DNA of 64,000 bases from Streptomyces fumigatiscleroticus (GCF_014647975.1 NZ_BMQF01000002.1:124001-188000); one strand, 5' to 3'; shown: positions 48,147-57,065, counted from the stretch's first letter. Numbers and translations: made by a program. The notes: generated by a model not told the origin, from the letters alone.

Positions 48147-48884
48147 ATGACCTCATCGGTACCACCATCTCTCACGGGGAGGCTCGACACCCTGGTCATC
48201 GAGAGCCGGGTGGACACGCACCGGGCGCTGCTCGCCCCGCGCGGCGAGCTGGTCCACGGGTGCGCGAACACCCTGGCCGCGGCGCTGGCCGCGCTGCCGG
48301 CCGGTCTCGGCCGGATCGACCTGGACATGGGCGGCGTGACATTCATGGACACGGCGGGCCTTCAGTTCCTGGACGTGCTCAGGGACCACAGCGACCGGGA
48401 GGCGGTCCCGGTGACGGCGACCGGCTGGAACGGCCAGCCGCGCCGGATCCTGGAGCTGGCCGGCCTGGACACCACCGATCCGCTGGGCGCCACCGACCGC
48501 CGGCCCGCGTCCGCACCCGCACCCGCCGGGCCGGCGCCGGCCCGGTCGGCGGTGGCCCGGGAGCGTTCGGAACGGCTCCGCCTCCTCCAGGAGGAGGTGC
48601 GGCAGCTGCGGCACGCGATCGTCTCCCGGCCGGTGATCGACCAGGCGCGCGGCGTCCTGATGGCGTCCCACGCCTGTACGCCGGTGGAGGCGTGGGACAT
48701 CCTGCGCGAGGCCTCGCAGCTGTCCAACACCAAGCTGCACACGGTGGCCGCCGCGATCACGGCCAGCGCCGAACCCGACGGGCCGACCCCGCCGGCAAAG
48801 CTGCGCACGGCCCTGCGCACGGCCCTGGCCCGTGTCCTGGACCGGTCCGCCGGCTGCCGCCCGGACGGCCCGCACACGCCGTGA
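48147..48884 (+). CDS. STAS-ANTAR fusion regulator
   Basis: A 245-aa protein. Residues 10-105 are a STAS domain (APRGELVHGCANTLAAALAAL, RIDLDMGGVTFMDTAGLQFLDVL, where Thr replaces the first Ser of DSSG). Residues about 135-205 are an ANTAR RNA-binding coiled coil (LRLLQEEVRQLRHAIVSRPVIDQARGVLMASHACTPVEAW with the ARG-x-LM motif). ANTAR domains prevent transcription termination by binding paired RNA hairpins; the fusion would link sigma-control signalling to antitermination. ATG 48147. Divergent from the STAS/MEDS pair and probably part of the same network. Confidence 0.87.
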   Translation: MTSSVPPSLTGRLDTLVIESRVDTHRALLAPRGELVHGCANTLAAALAALPAGLGRIDLDMGGVTFMDTAGLQFLDVLRDHSDREAVPVTATGWNGQPRRILELAGLDTTDPLGATDRRPASAPAPAGPAPARSAVARERSERLRLLQEEVRQLRHAIVSRPVIDQARGVLMASHACTPVEAWDILREASQLSNTKLHTVAAAITASAEPDGPTPPAKLRTALRTALARVLDRSAGCRPDGPHTP

Positions 48885-49047
48885 CGTCCGCCCGGCACCG
48901 GGCAGCCGCCCGTGCGGGACGCCAAGGTGCGCGACTGCCGCGCGGTGTCACAGGAGCGTGCGGGGTACTCGGTGCCCCGTCGCCGGAGCGGGCCACGGGG
49001 CCGCTCCGGCGCACCACTCGACACCCCCGTCAGCAGGAGGTTCCACG

Positions 49048-49203
49048 ATGAGCGACCACACCCCGTCCCAGGCCGAGGGCGACCGCGACGACGAGGGCGG
49101 GAGCACCGACCGCCAGACCCCGCCGCACCCGACCCCGTCCCAGGCCGAGGGCGACCGGGACGACGTGGACGAGAAGGTCCAGGAACCGGGCACCGGGTCC
49201 TGA
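49048..49203 (+). CDS. Small acidic protein with duplicated TPSQAEGDRDD motif
   Basis: A 51-aa, highly charged, probably disordered protein. The motif TPSQAEGDRDD occurs twice (residues 5-15 and 29-39), and the rest is Gly, Thr, Pro and acidic residues. ATG 49048 has an ideal AGGAGG seven bases upstream, which is the main support for expression. It precedes a large stem-loop (49231-49267). I do not recognise a family with known function. Confidence 0.6.
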   Translation: MSDHTPSQAEGDRDDEGGSTDRQTPPHPTPSQAEGDRDDVDEKVQEPGTGS

Positions 49204-49230
49204 AGGGCCCGCGGACAGCGGTACCCGCAC

Positions 49231-49267
49231 GCCGGCGCATCAGGAGAAACCTTCCTGCGGCGCCGGC
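49231..49267. terminator. Large bidirectional stem-loop
   Basis: GCCGGCGC (49231-49238) pairs with GCGCCGGC (49260-49267), and inside it CAGGA (49241-49245) pairs with TCCTG (49253-49257). It separates the small protein gene from the minus-strand tRNA gene. Confidence 0.65.
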
Positions 49268-49271
49268 GCAG

Positions 49272-49348
49272 TGGTGGGGCGGGTGGGACTCGAACCCACG
49301 GCCGACGGATTATGAGTCCGCTGCTCTAACCGGCTGAGCTACCGCCCC
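49272..49348 (-). tRNA. tRNA with CAU anticodon (elongator Met or Ile2)
   Basis: A complete 77-nt cloverleaf on the minus strand: acceptor GGGGCGG/CCGCCCC, D-arm AGCTCAGCCGGTTAGAGC, anticodon loop ACTCATAAT, T-arm GTGGGTTCGAGTCCCAC, discriminator A and an encoded CCA. CAU can be elongator methionine or lysidine-modified isoleucine-2; the acceptor stem does not start with the C1:A72-type mismatch of an initiator. Sequence alone does not settle Met or Ile. Confidence 0.93.
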
Positions 49349-49503
49349 ATAACGGCGTGTCGCGTACACCTGTGCGCGCCGTCTGCCGCAGCATAGCCGC
49401 TCATACGATCTCCTGCCTCGGGTGGTCGGCTACGTCACGGCCCGCATGACCTTGAGGACTGCACGGCGCACCGCGCGGTTCCCGTGAGACGGCGACCGGA
49501 CAT

Positions 49504-49527
49504 GAAAAAGGACCCCGGAGGGGTCCT
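49504..49527 (-). terminator. Rho-independent terminator of the tRNA-Asn pair
   Basis: AGGACCCC-GGA-GGGGTCCT (49509-49527) is a perfect 8-bp hairpin; on the minus strand it is followed by TTTTT (complement of 49505-49509). It lies 12 nt after the last tRNA-Asn and is one of few classical T-run terminators here. Confidence 0.85.
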
Positions 49528-49538
49528 AGTTCACCATG

Positions 49539-49611
49539 CTCCCCCGACTGGACTCGAACCAGTAACCTGCCGGTTAACAGCCGGCTGCTCTGCCAATTGA
49601 GCTACGGAGGA
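49539..49611 (-). tRNA. tRNA-Asn (GUU), distal copy
   Basis: A 73-nt cloverleaf: acceptor TCCTCCG/CGGGGGA, D-arm AGCTCAATTGGCAGAGC, anticodon loop CTGTTAA (GUU), T-arm ACTGGTTCGAGTCCAGT, discriminator G. CCA is not encoded. Identical to the copy at 49617-49689 across the whole gene. Confidence 0.95.
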
Positions 49612-49616
49612 CCGAG

Positions 49617-49689
49617 CTCCCCCGACTGGACTCGAACCAGTAACCTGCCGGTTAACAGCCGGCTGCTCTGCCAATTGAGCTACGGAGGA
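49617..49689 (-). tRNA. tRNA-Asn (GUU), proximal copy
   Basis: Identical 73-nt sequence to 49539-49611, with only 5 nt between them, so both are processed from one transcript ending at the hairpin 49504-49527. CCA is not encoded. Confidence 0.95.
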
Positions 49690-49850
49690 ATGCCTCGTTG
49701 CATCGAACGTACCTACCCGGGTATTCGCCAGGGGGCGCGCGCTCGCTGCGACACATACATTAGCGCAAGCAGGGGGGTGCTCCGCCAATCGGTACTGCCC
49801 GGCGCCCCGCGCCCCACGAACAGACCTACACATGCAGAAGGGTGGCAGCC

Positions 49851-50156
49851 ATGCGTTACCGGCTCCCGTTCGTCGCCGGACTCGCCCTGGGTTACGTGCT
49901 GGGCACCAGGGCCGGACGCGACCGCTACGAGCAGCTGAAGAAGTCCGCACGGCAGATCGCGCAGAACCCCGCGGTCCGCAACACCGCGGAGTCGGCGGCG
50001 CAGCAGGGCCGGCAGTTCGCGGACAAGGCGTACCACGCGGTCAGCGACAAGGTCGGCGACCGCATGCCCGACTCCGTGGCCCAGCGGGTGCGGTCCCTGA
50101 AGGAGCGCAGCGGCGGCACCGGCGGCGGGGACGACTGGGGCACCAGCGCCACCTAG
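49851..50156 (+). CDS. YtxH-like small membrane-anchored protein
   Basis: A 101-aa protein: one N-terminal helix (LPFVAGLALGYVLGTRAG) followed by a basic/amphipathic region (RDRYEQLKKSARQIAQNPAVRNTAESAAQQGRQFADKAYHAV), the layout of YtxH-type stress-associated proteins of Gram-positives. The GxxxG-like ALGYVLGTRAGRDRYEQL segment is shared by actinobacterial members. ATG 49851 has AGAAGG nine bases upstream; GTG 49842 is an alternative. It stands between the tRNA genes and a sugar-kinase gene, and no specific role can be read from context. Confidence 0.75.
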   Translation: MRYRLPFVAGLALGYVLGTRAGRDRYEQLKKSARQIAQNPAVRNTAESAAQQGRQFADKAYHAVSDKVGDRMPDSVAQRVRSLKERSGGTGGGDDWGTSAT

Positions 50157-50216
50157 GCCCCGCACCGCCCCTCCTCCCGGCACGGTCACCCCTCGCGGTA
50201 CGGCAGAATTTTCGCC

Positions 50217-51674
50217 ATGGGGATAGTCGCCGGGTTGGACAGTTCGCCGGATCTCACTCGTATCGTCGTCTGCGACACGGACACAGGGGCCGTGCTCAGG
50301 CAGGGGTACGCACCACATCCGGTGGAGAGTTCCGAGGGCGGTTCCGGCCGCCCCTCCGACATCGATCCGCAGGCGTGGCTGCTCTCCCTGGGCGAGGCGG
50401 CGGGCGGCGGGCTGCTGGAGGGCGTGCAGGCCATCGGTGTCTCCGCCCAGCAGAACGCGCTCGTGCCGCTGGACGCCCAGGGCAACACGGTGCGCCCGGC
50501 GATGGTGGGCGGCGACAAGCGGGCGCAGGTCGCCGCCGCCGATCTGGTGGACGGTCTCGGCGGGCGCGAGGCGTGGGCCCAGGCCGTGGGGTGTGTGCCG
50601 CAGGCCGCGCAGCCGGTGACCAAGCTGCGCTGGCTGGCCCGGACCGAGCCGGAGGCGGCACAGCGCACCGCGGTCCTGCTCCAGGCGCACGACTGGCTGG
50701 TCTGGCAGCTGCTGGGCCGGCCGGTGCGGCGGACCACCGACCGGGGCGGCGCCTCCGGCACCGGCTACTGGTCGGCCGCGACCGGCGCCTACCGGCCGGA
50801 CCTGGTCGAGCTGGCGCTGGGGCACCAGGCGATGCTGCCCGAGGTGATCGGCCCGGCGGACGCGGCCGGTACCACACCGGAGGGCCTGCTGATCTCCGCC
50901 GGGACCGGCGAGACCATGGCCGCGGCCTTCGGGCTCGGCATCGGGCTCGGGGACGCGGTGGTCTCCCTGGGAGCCTCCGGATCCGTGATGGCGGTCCACT
51001 CCGAGCCGCTCGTCGACCAGAGCGGGATGATCACCGCGCTGGCGGACGCCACCGGCCTGCACCTGCCGGTCGTCACCACGCTGAACGCCGTACGGGCCCT
51101 GCGCGGTGCCGCGGAGCTGCTCGGGGTGCCGGATCTGGAGAGCCTGTCCGAGCTGGCGATGAAGTCGACGCCGGGGGCGCACGGACTGGTGCTGCTGCCC
51201 TATCTGGAGGGCGAGCGGACGCCGAACCTGCCGCACACCGCGGGGACGCTGGCGGGGCTCAGACGGGAGTCGATGCGGCCGGAGCATCTGGCGCGGGCCG
51301 CGTTCGAGGGGATGCTGTGCGGACTCGCCGACGCGCTGGACGTGCTGCGCGGCCGGGGCGTGGAGGTGCGGCGGATCTTCCTGCTGGGGCCGGCCGCCGA
51401 GCTGCCCGCGGTGCAGGCGGCGGCGCCCTCGCTGTTCGGGGCGCAGGTCGTCGTGCCACAGCCCGCCGACTACGCGGCGATCGGCGCGGCCCGGCAGGCG
51501 GCCTGGGCGCTCGGCGCCTCCCGTGGCACCCTCGATCCGCGTACGCCGCCGCCCTGGCAGGGCGCGGCCGCGCAGGTGCTGGAGCCGGGCGAGGAGCTGG
51601 CGGTGGGCCAGGCGGTGCGGCAGCAGTTCGTGTCGGTGCGGGAGCAGACCCATCCGGGGGCCTTCCGGCCGTGA
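50217..51674 (+). CDS. FGGY-family carbohydrate kinase (xylulokinase-like)
   Basis: A 485-aa two-lobe ASKHA kinase. The N-terminal phosphate loop is GIVAGLDSSPDLTRIVVCD; ISVSAQQ-type substrate strand is AIGVSAQQNALVPLD; TDRGGASGTGYW and ISAGTGETMAAAFGLGIGLGDAVVSLGASGSVMAV are the xylulokinase-like motifs. It should phosphorylate a pentulose such as xylulose with ATP. Residues 1-15 are shorter than in E. coli XylB, and the DSGT motif reads DSSPD, so phosphate contacts may differ. ATG 50217 lacks a strong ribosome site. No xylose isomerase gene is in the window. Confidence 0.88.
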   Translation: MGIVAGLDSSPDLTRIVVCDTDTGAVLRQGYAPHPVESSEGGSGRPSDIDPQAWLLSLGEAAGGGLLEGVQAIGVSAQQNALVPLDAQGNTVRPAMVGGDKRAQVAAADLVDGLGGREAWAQAVGCVPQAAQPVTKLRWLARTEPEAAQRTAVLLQAHDWLVWQLLGRPVRRTTDRGGASGTGYWSAATGAYRPDLVELALGHQAMLPEVIGPADAAGTTPEGLLISAGTGETMAAAFGLGIGLGDAVVSLGASGSVMAVHSEPLVDQSGMITALADATGLHLPVVTTLNAVRALRGAAELLGVPDLESLSELAMKSTPGAHGLVLLPYLEGERTPNLPHTAGTLAGLRRESMRPEHLARAAFEGMLCGLADALDVLRGRGVEVRRIFLLGPAAELPAVQAAAPSLFGAQVVVPQPADYAAIGAARQAAWALGASRGTLDPRTPPPWQGAAAQVLEPGEELAVGQAVRQQFVSVREQTHPGAFRP

Positions 51675-51710
51675 AGTCCGCGGAGCCCACAGGGATTAAT
51701 CGGTTGAGGT

Positions 51711-51727
51711 AACACCGGTGGAGTGTT
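51711..51727. promoter_or_regulatory. AACAC-N7-GTGTT inverted repeat before the ABC exporter
   Basis: A 5-nt inverted repeat AACAC (51711-51715) and GTGTT (51723-51727) lies about 60 nt before the ABC exporter start, in a region with TTGAGG just upstream. Candidate repressor site only. Confidence 0.3.
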
Positions 51728-51785
51728 CGACGATGGGGCGTGCGGCATCTTCGCCCGCCCCGTCGCCGACTCCGAGAGACCGAGC

Positions 51786-53519
51786 GTGCTCATACGACTA
51801 CTGCGGACCTGTCTCAGGCCCTACAAGAAACCCATCGCCCTGCTGGTGCTCCTCCAGTTCCTCCAGACCTGCGCCACCCTGTACCTGCCCACGCTGAACG
51901 CGGACATCATCGACCAGGGTGTCGTGGAGGGTGACACCGGTTACATCCTGTCCTTCGGCGCCCTGATGATCGGCATCTCGCTGGTGCAGGTCGTGTGCAA
52001 CATCGGTGCCGTGTACTACGGCGCCCGGACCGCGGCGGCGCTCGGCCGGGACATGCGGGCCGGCGTCTTCGACCGGGTGCAGTCCTTCTCCGCGCGGGAG
52101 GTCGGCCACTTCGGCGCGCCGTCGCTCATCACGCGGACCACCAACGACGTGCAGCAGATCCAGATGCTGGCCCTGATGACGTTCACGCTGATGGTGTCGG
52201 CGCCCATCATGTGTGTCGGCGGGATCGTGCTGGCGCTCGGCCTGGACGTGCCGCTCTCCGGTGTGCTGGTCGGCGTGGTGCCGGTGCTCGCCATCTGTGT
52301 GACGCTGATCGTGCGCAGACTGCGCCCGCTGTTCCGGCAGATGCAGGTGCGGCTGGACACGGTGAACCGGGTGCTGCGCGAGCAGATCACCGGCAACCGC
52401 GTGATCCGCGCCTTCGTGAGGGACGAGTACGAGGAGCAGCGGTTCCGGAAGGCCAACACCGATCTGACCGAGGTCGCGCTCGGCACCGGCAATCTGCTGG
52501 CGCTGATGTTCCCGGTGGTCATGACGGTGGTGAACCTGTCCTCGATCGCCGTGGTGTGGTTCGGCGCCCACCGGATCGACAGCGGCGGCATGCAGATCGG
52601 CGATCTGACGGCCTTCCTCGCCTATCTGATGCAGATCGTCATGTCCGTGATGATGGCCACGTTCATGTTCATGATGGTGCCGCGCGCCGAGGTGTGTGCC
52701 GAGCGCATCCAGGAGGTGCTGGACACCGACAGCAGCGTGGTGCCGCCGGTGGCGCCGGTCACCGAGCTGCGCCGCCATGGCCATCTGGAGATCCGCGGGG
52801 CGGGCTTCCGCTACCCGGGTGCCGAGGAGCCGGTGCTGAGGAACATCGACCTGGTGGCCCGGCCGGGCGAGACGACCGCCGTGATCGGCTCCACCGGCAG
52901 CGGCAAGTCCACGCTGCTCGGGCTGGTCCCCCGGCTGTTCGACGCCACCGACGGCGAGGTGCTGGTCGACGGGGTGGACGTGCGGACGATCGGTTCCGAG
53001 GTGCTGGCGCGCACGGTCGGGCTGGTGCCGCAGAAGCCGTATCTGTTCGCGGGCACGGTGGCGACCAACCTGCGGTACGGCAATCCGGACGCCACCGACG
53101 AGGAGCTGTGGCACGCGCTGGAGGTGGCGCAGGCCAAGGAGTTCGTGCAGCGGCTGGAGGGCGGTCTCGACGCCCCGGTCGCGCAGGGCGGCACCAATGT
53201 CTCCGGTGGCCAGCGGCAGCGTCTGGCCATCGCCCGCACGCTGGTGCAGCGCCCGGAGATCTACCTCTTCGACGACTCCTTCTCCGCGCTCGACTACGCC
53301 ACCGACGCGGCCCTGCGCGCGGCCCTGGCCCGGGAGACCGCGGAGGCGACCGTCGTCATCGTCGCCCAGCGGGTCGCCACCATCCGGGACGCCGACCGCA
53401 TCGTCGTCCTCGACGAGGGCCGGGTCGTCGGCACGGGCCGGCACCACGAGCTGATGGCGGACAACGAGACCTACCGGGAGATCGTGCTCTCCCAGCTGAC
53501 GGAAGCGGAGGCTGCCTGA
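51786..53519 (+). CDS. ABC exporter half-transporter A (degenerate catalytic site)
   Basis: A 577-aa fused membrane-ATPase protein with six helices, then an ATPase domain: Walker A GSTGSGKST, signature NVSGGQRQRLAIA, Walker B IYLFDDSFSALD, switch His replaced by Gln in IVAQRVATI. The catalytic Glu after Walker B is Asp (FDDS), as in the degenerate half of heterodimeric exporters such as BmrC. It should pair with the next gene product and export a drug or lipid. GTG 51786 starts at LIRLLRTCLRPYKK; the longer frame is rejected. The next start overlaps the stop as TGATG. Confidence 0.93.
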   Translation: MLIRLLRTCLRPYKKPIALLVLLQFLQTCATLYLPTLNADIIDQGVVEGDTGYILSFGALMIGISLVQVVCNIGAVYYGARTAAALGRDMRAGVFDRVQSFSAREVGHFGAPSLITRTTNDVQQIQMLALMTFTLMVSAPIMCVGGIVLALGLDVPLSGVLVGVVPVLAICVTLIVRRLRPLFRQMQVRLDTVNRVLREQITGNRVIRAFVRDEYEEQRFRKANTDLTEVALGTGNLLALMFPVVMTVVNLSSIAVVWFGAHRIDSGGMQIGDLTAFLAYLMQIVMSVMMATFMFMMVPRAEVCAERIQEVLDTDSSVVPPVAPVTELRRHGHLEIRGAGFRYPGAEEPVLRNIDLVARPGETTAVIGSTGSGKSTLLGLVPRLFDATDGEVLVDGVDVRTIGSEVLARTVGLVPQKPYLFAGTVATNLRYGNPDATDEELWHALEVAQAKEFVQRLEGGLDAPVAQGGTNVSGGQRQRLAIARTLVQRPEIYLFDDSFSALDYATDAALRAALARETAEATVVIVAQRVATIRDADRIVVLDEGRVVGTGRHHELMADNETYREIVLSQLTEAEAA

Positions 53520-55447
53520 TGGCGGGGCCGGCAGGGCGGATGATGGCCGGGGGCGGCCCCGACAGCCGTTCGATGGACTTCAAGAACTCGGGCAGGCGGC
53601 TCGTCGCCCGGTTCCGGCCGGAGCGGGCCACGATCTACGTGCTGCTGCTGTGCGTGGTCGTCAGCGTCGGCCTCAACGTGATCGGGCCGAAGATCCTCGG
53701 CGAGGCCACCGACCTGGTCTTCGCGGGCATCATCGGACGGCAGCTGCCGTCGGGCGCCACCAAGGACCAGGTCCTGGACTCCATGCGGGAGCGCGGCCAG
53801 GGCGATGTCGCCGACATGCTCCGCTCCACCGACTTCACGCCGGGCGAGGGCATCGACTTCGGCCAGGTCGGGCATGTGCTGCTGCTCGCGCTGGGCACGT
53901 TCCTCGTGGCCGGTCTGCTGATGGCGGTGGCGACCCGGCTGGTGAACCGGGCCGTCAACCGGACCATGTACCGGATGCGCGAGGACGTGCAGACCAAGCT
54001 GTCCCGGCTGCCGCTGTCGTACTTCGACAAGCGCCAGCGCGGCGAGGTGCTCAGCCGGGCCACCAACGACATCGACAACATCGGCCAGACGCTCCAGCAG
54101 TCGATGGGCCAGCTGATCAACTCGGTGCTCACCATCATCGGCGTACTGGCGATGATGTTCTACGTCTCCTGGATCCTGGCGCTGGTCGCGCTGGTGACCG
54201 TGCCGCTGTCGTTCGTCGTCGCCACCCGGGTGGGCAAGCGGTCGCAGCCGCAGTTCGTCCAGCAGTGGCGCTCCACCGGCAAGCTGAACGCGCACATCGA
54301 GGAGATGTACACCGGGCACACCCTGGTGAAGGTGTTCGGGCGGCAGGACGAGTCGGCCCAGCAGTTCGCCGAGCACAACGAGGCGCTGTACGAGGCCGGG
54401 TTCCGGGCGCAGTTCAACAGCGGGATCATGCAGCCGCTGATGATGTTCGTCTCGAACCTCAACTATGTGCTGGTCGCGGTGGTCGGCGGACTGCGGGTCG
54501 CCTCCGGCGCGCTGTCCATCGGCGACGTGCAGGCGTTCATCCAGTACTCGCGCCAGTTCTCGATGCCGCTGACGCAGGTGGCGTCGATGGCCAACCTGGT
54601 GCAGTCGGGCGTCGCCTCGGCGGAGCGGATCTTCGAGCTGCTGGACGCGGAGGAGCAGGAGGCCGACCCGGCGAAGGCCGAGAAGCCGGCCGAGCTGCGC
54701 GGCCGGGTGGAGCTGGAGCACGTGTCGTTCCGCTACGACCCCGACAAGCCGCTCATCGAGGACCTGTCGCTGAAGGTGGCACCGGGGCAGACGGTCGCGA
54801 TCGTCGGCCCCACGGGCGCCGGCAAGACCACGCTGGTGAACCTGCTGATGCGGTTCTACGACGTCACCGGCGGCCGGATCACCCTCGACGGCGTGGACAT
54901 CGCGAAGATGTCCCGGGACGAACTGCGCGCCGCGATCGGCATGGTGCTCCAGGACACCTGGCTCTTCGGCGGCACCATCGCGGAGAACATCGCCTACGGC
55001 GCCGCGCGGGAGGTGAGCCGCGGCGAGATCGAGGAGGCCGCACGGGCGGCCCACGCGGACCGGTTCATCCGCACCCTGCCCGACGGCTACGACACGGTGA
55101 TCGACGACGAAGGCACCGGCGTGAGCGCCGGTGAGAAGCAGCTCATCACCATCGCGCGGGCGTTCCTGTCCGACCCGGTGATCCTGGTGCTGGACGAGGC
55201 GACGTCCTCCGTGGACACCCGGACCGAGGTGCTGATCCAGAAGGCGATGGCCAAACTGGCGCACGGCAGGACGTCGTTCGTGATCGCGCACCGGCTCTCC
55301 ACCATCCGCGACGCGGACACCATCCTCGTCATGGAGAACGGATCGATCGTGGAGCAGGGCGCGCACGAGGAGCTGCTGGCGTCCGGCGGGGCGTACGCGC
55401 GGCTGTACAAGGCGCAGTTCGCGCAGGCGGTGGCGGAGGTGGACTAG
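53519..55447 (+). CDS. ABC exporter half-transporter B
   Basis: A 642-aa half-transporter with an N-terminal tail, six helices, a longer outer loop (FAGIIGRQLPSGATKDQVLDS ... GEGIDFG) and a complete ATPase: Walker A GPTGAGKTT, Walker B VILVLDEATSSVD with catalytic Glu, switch His in VIAHRLSTI. Its signature reads VSAGEKQLITIA instead of SGGQ. Together with the upstream partner this gives one canonical and one degenerate ATP site, the standard heterodimer arrangement. It overlaps the partner stop by one base (TGATG). Confidence 0.94.
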   Translation: MAGPAGRMMAGGGPDSRSMDFKNSGRRLVARFRPERATIYVLLLCVVVSVGLNVIGPKILGEATDLVFAGIIGRQLPSGATKDQVLDSMRERGQGDVADMLRSTDFTPGEGIDFGQVGHVLLLALGTFLVAGLLMAVATRLVNRAVNRTMYRMREDVQTKLSRLPLSYFDKRQRGEVLSRATNDIDNIGQTLQQSMGQLINSVLTIIGVLAMMFYVSWILALVALVTVPLSFVVATRVGKRSQPQFVQQWRSTGKLNAHIEEMYTGHTLVKVFGRQDESAQQFAEHNEALYEAGFRAQFNSGIMQPLMMFVSNLNYVLVAVVGGLRVASGALSIGDVQAFIQYSRQFSMPLTQVASMANLVQSGVASAERIFELLDAEEQEADPAKAEKPAELRGRVELEHVSFRYDPDKPLIEDLSLKVAPGQTVAIVGPTGAGKTTLVNLLMRFYDVTGGRITLDGVDIAKMSRDELRAAIGMVLQDTWLFGGTIAENIAYGAAREVSRGEIEEAARAAHADRFIRTLPDGYDTVIDDEGTGVSAGEKQLITIARAFLSDPVILVLDEATSSVDTRTEVLIQKAMAKLAHGRTSFVIAHRLSTIRDADTILVMENGSIVEQGAHEELLASGGAYARLYKAQFAQAVAEVD

Positions 55448-55462
55448 CAGTCGCCCGGCGTC

Positions 55463-55534
55463 GGGGTGCCGCCGTGCCCGCCCGTGCCGCCCATGCGGCA
55501 CGACTGCCCGCAGCGGCGGTGGCGGCGGCACCCC
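55463..55534. terminator. Nested bidirectional stem-loop terminator
   Basis: An 11-bp outer stem (55463-55473 with 55524-55534) encloses a 7-bp hairpin GTGCCGC-N4-GCGGCAC (55484-55501). It sits between the convergent stops of the ABC gene (55447) and hrdA (55539). Confidence 0.7.
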
Positions 55535-55538
55535 GCGG

Positions 55539-56879
55539 TCAGTCCAGGTAGCCCCTCAGCTGGTCCGCGAAGGCGTGGTCGCGGAGTTTGTTGAGGGTCT
55601 TGGACTCGATCTGCCGGATCCGTTCCCGGGTGACGCCGAAGATACGGCCGATCTCCTCCAGCGTGCGGGGACGGCCGTCCACCAGGCCGTAGCGGAGCTG
55701 GACCACCTTGCGCTCCCGCTCCCCCAGCGTCGACAGCACCGCCTCCAGGTGCTCCCTGAGCAGCAGGAAGGCGGCCGACTCCACGGGGCTGGCGGCGTCG
55801 CCGTCCTCTATCAGGTCGCCGAGGGCCACGTCGTCCTCCTCGCCCACCGGGGCGTGCAGGGAGACGGGTTCCTGGGCCAGGCGGAGGACCTCGCTGACGC
55901 GCTCGGGCGGCAGGTCGAGGTGGGCGGCGACCTCTTCCGGGGTCGGCTCGTAGCCGCGTTCCTGGAGCATACGGCGCTGCACGCGGACGACCCGGTTGAT
56001 CAGCTCGACCACGTGGACGGGGACACGGATGGTGCGGGCCTGGTCGGCCAGGGCGCGGGACATGGCCTGGCGGATCCACCAGGTGGCATACGTGGAGAAC
56101 TTGTAGCCGCGGGCGTAGTCGAACTTCTCCACCGCCCGGATCAGGCCGAGATTGCCCTCCTGGACCAGGTCGAGCATGGTCAGCCCGCGGCCCACGTACC
56201 GCTTCGCCACGGAGACGACGAGCCGCAAGTTGGCCTCGATGAGGCGGCGTTTGGCCATCCGGCCCATGACGACCAGCCGGTCGAGGTCCAGGGCCAGCTG
56301 GCTGTCCAGGTCGGGGGTGTTGCCGAGCTTCTCCTCGGCGAACAGGCCGGCCTCCACACGGCGGGCGAGCTCGACCTCCTCGGCCGCGGTGAGCAGGGGG
56401 ATGCGGCCGATCTCGCGCAGGTACTGGCGGAACAGGTCCGAGGAGGGGCTGCCGGTCTCGGTGCGGTCGGCCGGTGGTTCCACGGGTTCGGGCTCGGGGG
56501 CGCCGACGGCGTCCAGCGCGTCGGCGGGTGGTTCCGCCGGCTCGGGCGCGTCCTCCGTCGGCGCCTCGGGATGGTGCACGGCACGGCTCTGCGGGGGGAC
56601 CGCGACGAGGACGTCGGTTTCCGCGTCCGGCTCCGCGCCGTCGGTACTGACGTCGGTCTGGGTGAGGGTCTGGGTCTGCACGGGGGCGACCTCCAGGATG
56701 ATCGCTGCTGAGGTGAGCGGCAGCGGTACTTCGGGGGCGGAGTCGGCGGCCGCGCCGCTGTCCGTCCCGTACGCGATGAGCGGAACCGCGGGGATCAGTG
56801 ACCCGTCGGGGACGGATCGGCCGCGCTCCGAGGACTCAGGCACCGGAACCCAGTGTGGAGTAAGACACATCGCCGCCAC
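55539..56879 (-). CDS. hrdA: Principal-like sigma factor HrdA
   Basis: A 446-aa sigma-70 group 2 factor. A Pro/Glu/Ala-rich N-terminus (about 1-145) precedes region 1.2 ([17 protein letters not shown]), region 2 ([59 protein letters not shown]), region 3 ([22 protein letters not shown]) and region 4 ([27 protein letters not shown]). The 2.4 and 4.2 helices are nearly those of HrdB, so it should read similar promoters. Close position to dnaG supports the name hrdA. The start is either GTG 56879 or ATG 56870; neither has a ribosome site. Confidence 0.88.
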   Translation of the reverse strand: MAAMCLTPHWVPVPESSERGRSVPDGSLIPAVPLIAYGTDSGAAADSAPEVPLPLTSAAIILEVAPVQTQTLTQTDVSTDGAEPDAETDVLVAVPPQSRAVHHPEAPTEDAPEPAEPPADALDAVGAPEPEPVEPPADRTETGSPSSDLFRQYLREIGRIPLLTAAEEVELARRVEAGLFAEEKLGNTPDLDSQLALDLDRLVVMGRMAKRRLIEANLRLVVSVAKRYVGRGLTMLDLVQEGNLGLIRAVEKFDYARGYKFSTYATWWIRQAMSRALADQARTIRVPVHVVELINRVVRVQRRMLQERGYEPTPEEVAAHLDLPPERVSEVLRLAQEPVSLHAPVGEEDDVALGDLIEDGDAASPVESAAFLLLREHLEAVLSTLGERERKVVQLRYGLVDGRPRTLEEIGRIFGVTRERIRQIESKTLNKLRDHAFADQLRGYLD

Positions 56880-57007
56880 GAGGGGCGTGCGGTGACTTTT
56901 TGCGTCCGGTCCGTGACCGCGCGGTTACCTTGCCGTACGGGTGCGCTGCTCCGCGAGGGTCAAACCGTACGGGAGGCAGAAGGCCGGTTTTCGCCTGCGG
57001 GCGCGCG

Positions 57008-57065
57008 TCGTGGCCTGTCGCGCCCGCGCGGCGGAGCCGCGGAGCGACACGGCCCCGCGCCCCTT
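57008..57065. repeat. Streptomyces dispersed intergenic repeat, copy B1
   Basis: A 58-bp element (TGTCGCGCCCGCGCGGCG core, GCGGCG/AGCCGC hairpin, ending GGCCCCGCGCCCCTT) between dnaG and hrdA. Its core and end match copy B2 at 61886-61939, and its end (CCCCGCGCCCCT) matches copies A1 and A2. Confidence 0.65.

Noticed and set aside
49531..49950. Minus-strand frame encoding repeated VAQLAEQPAVNRQVTGSSPVGG
   Set aside because: It is a conceptual translation of the two tRNA-Asn genes and is a well-known spurious protein.
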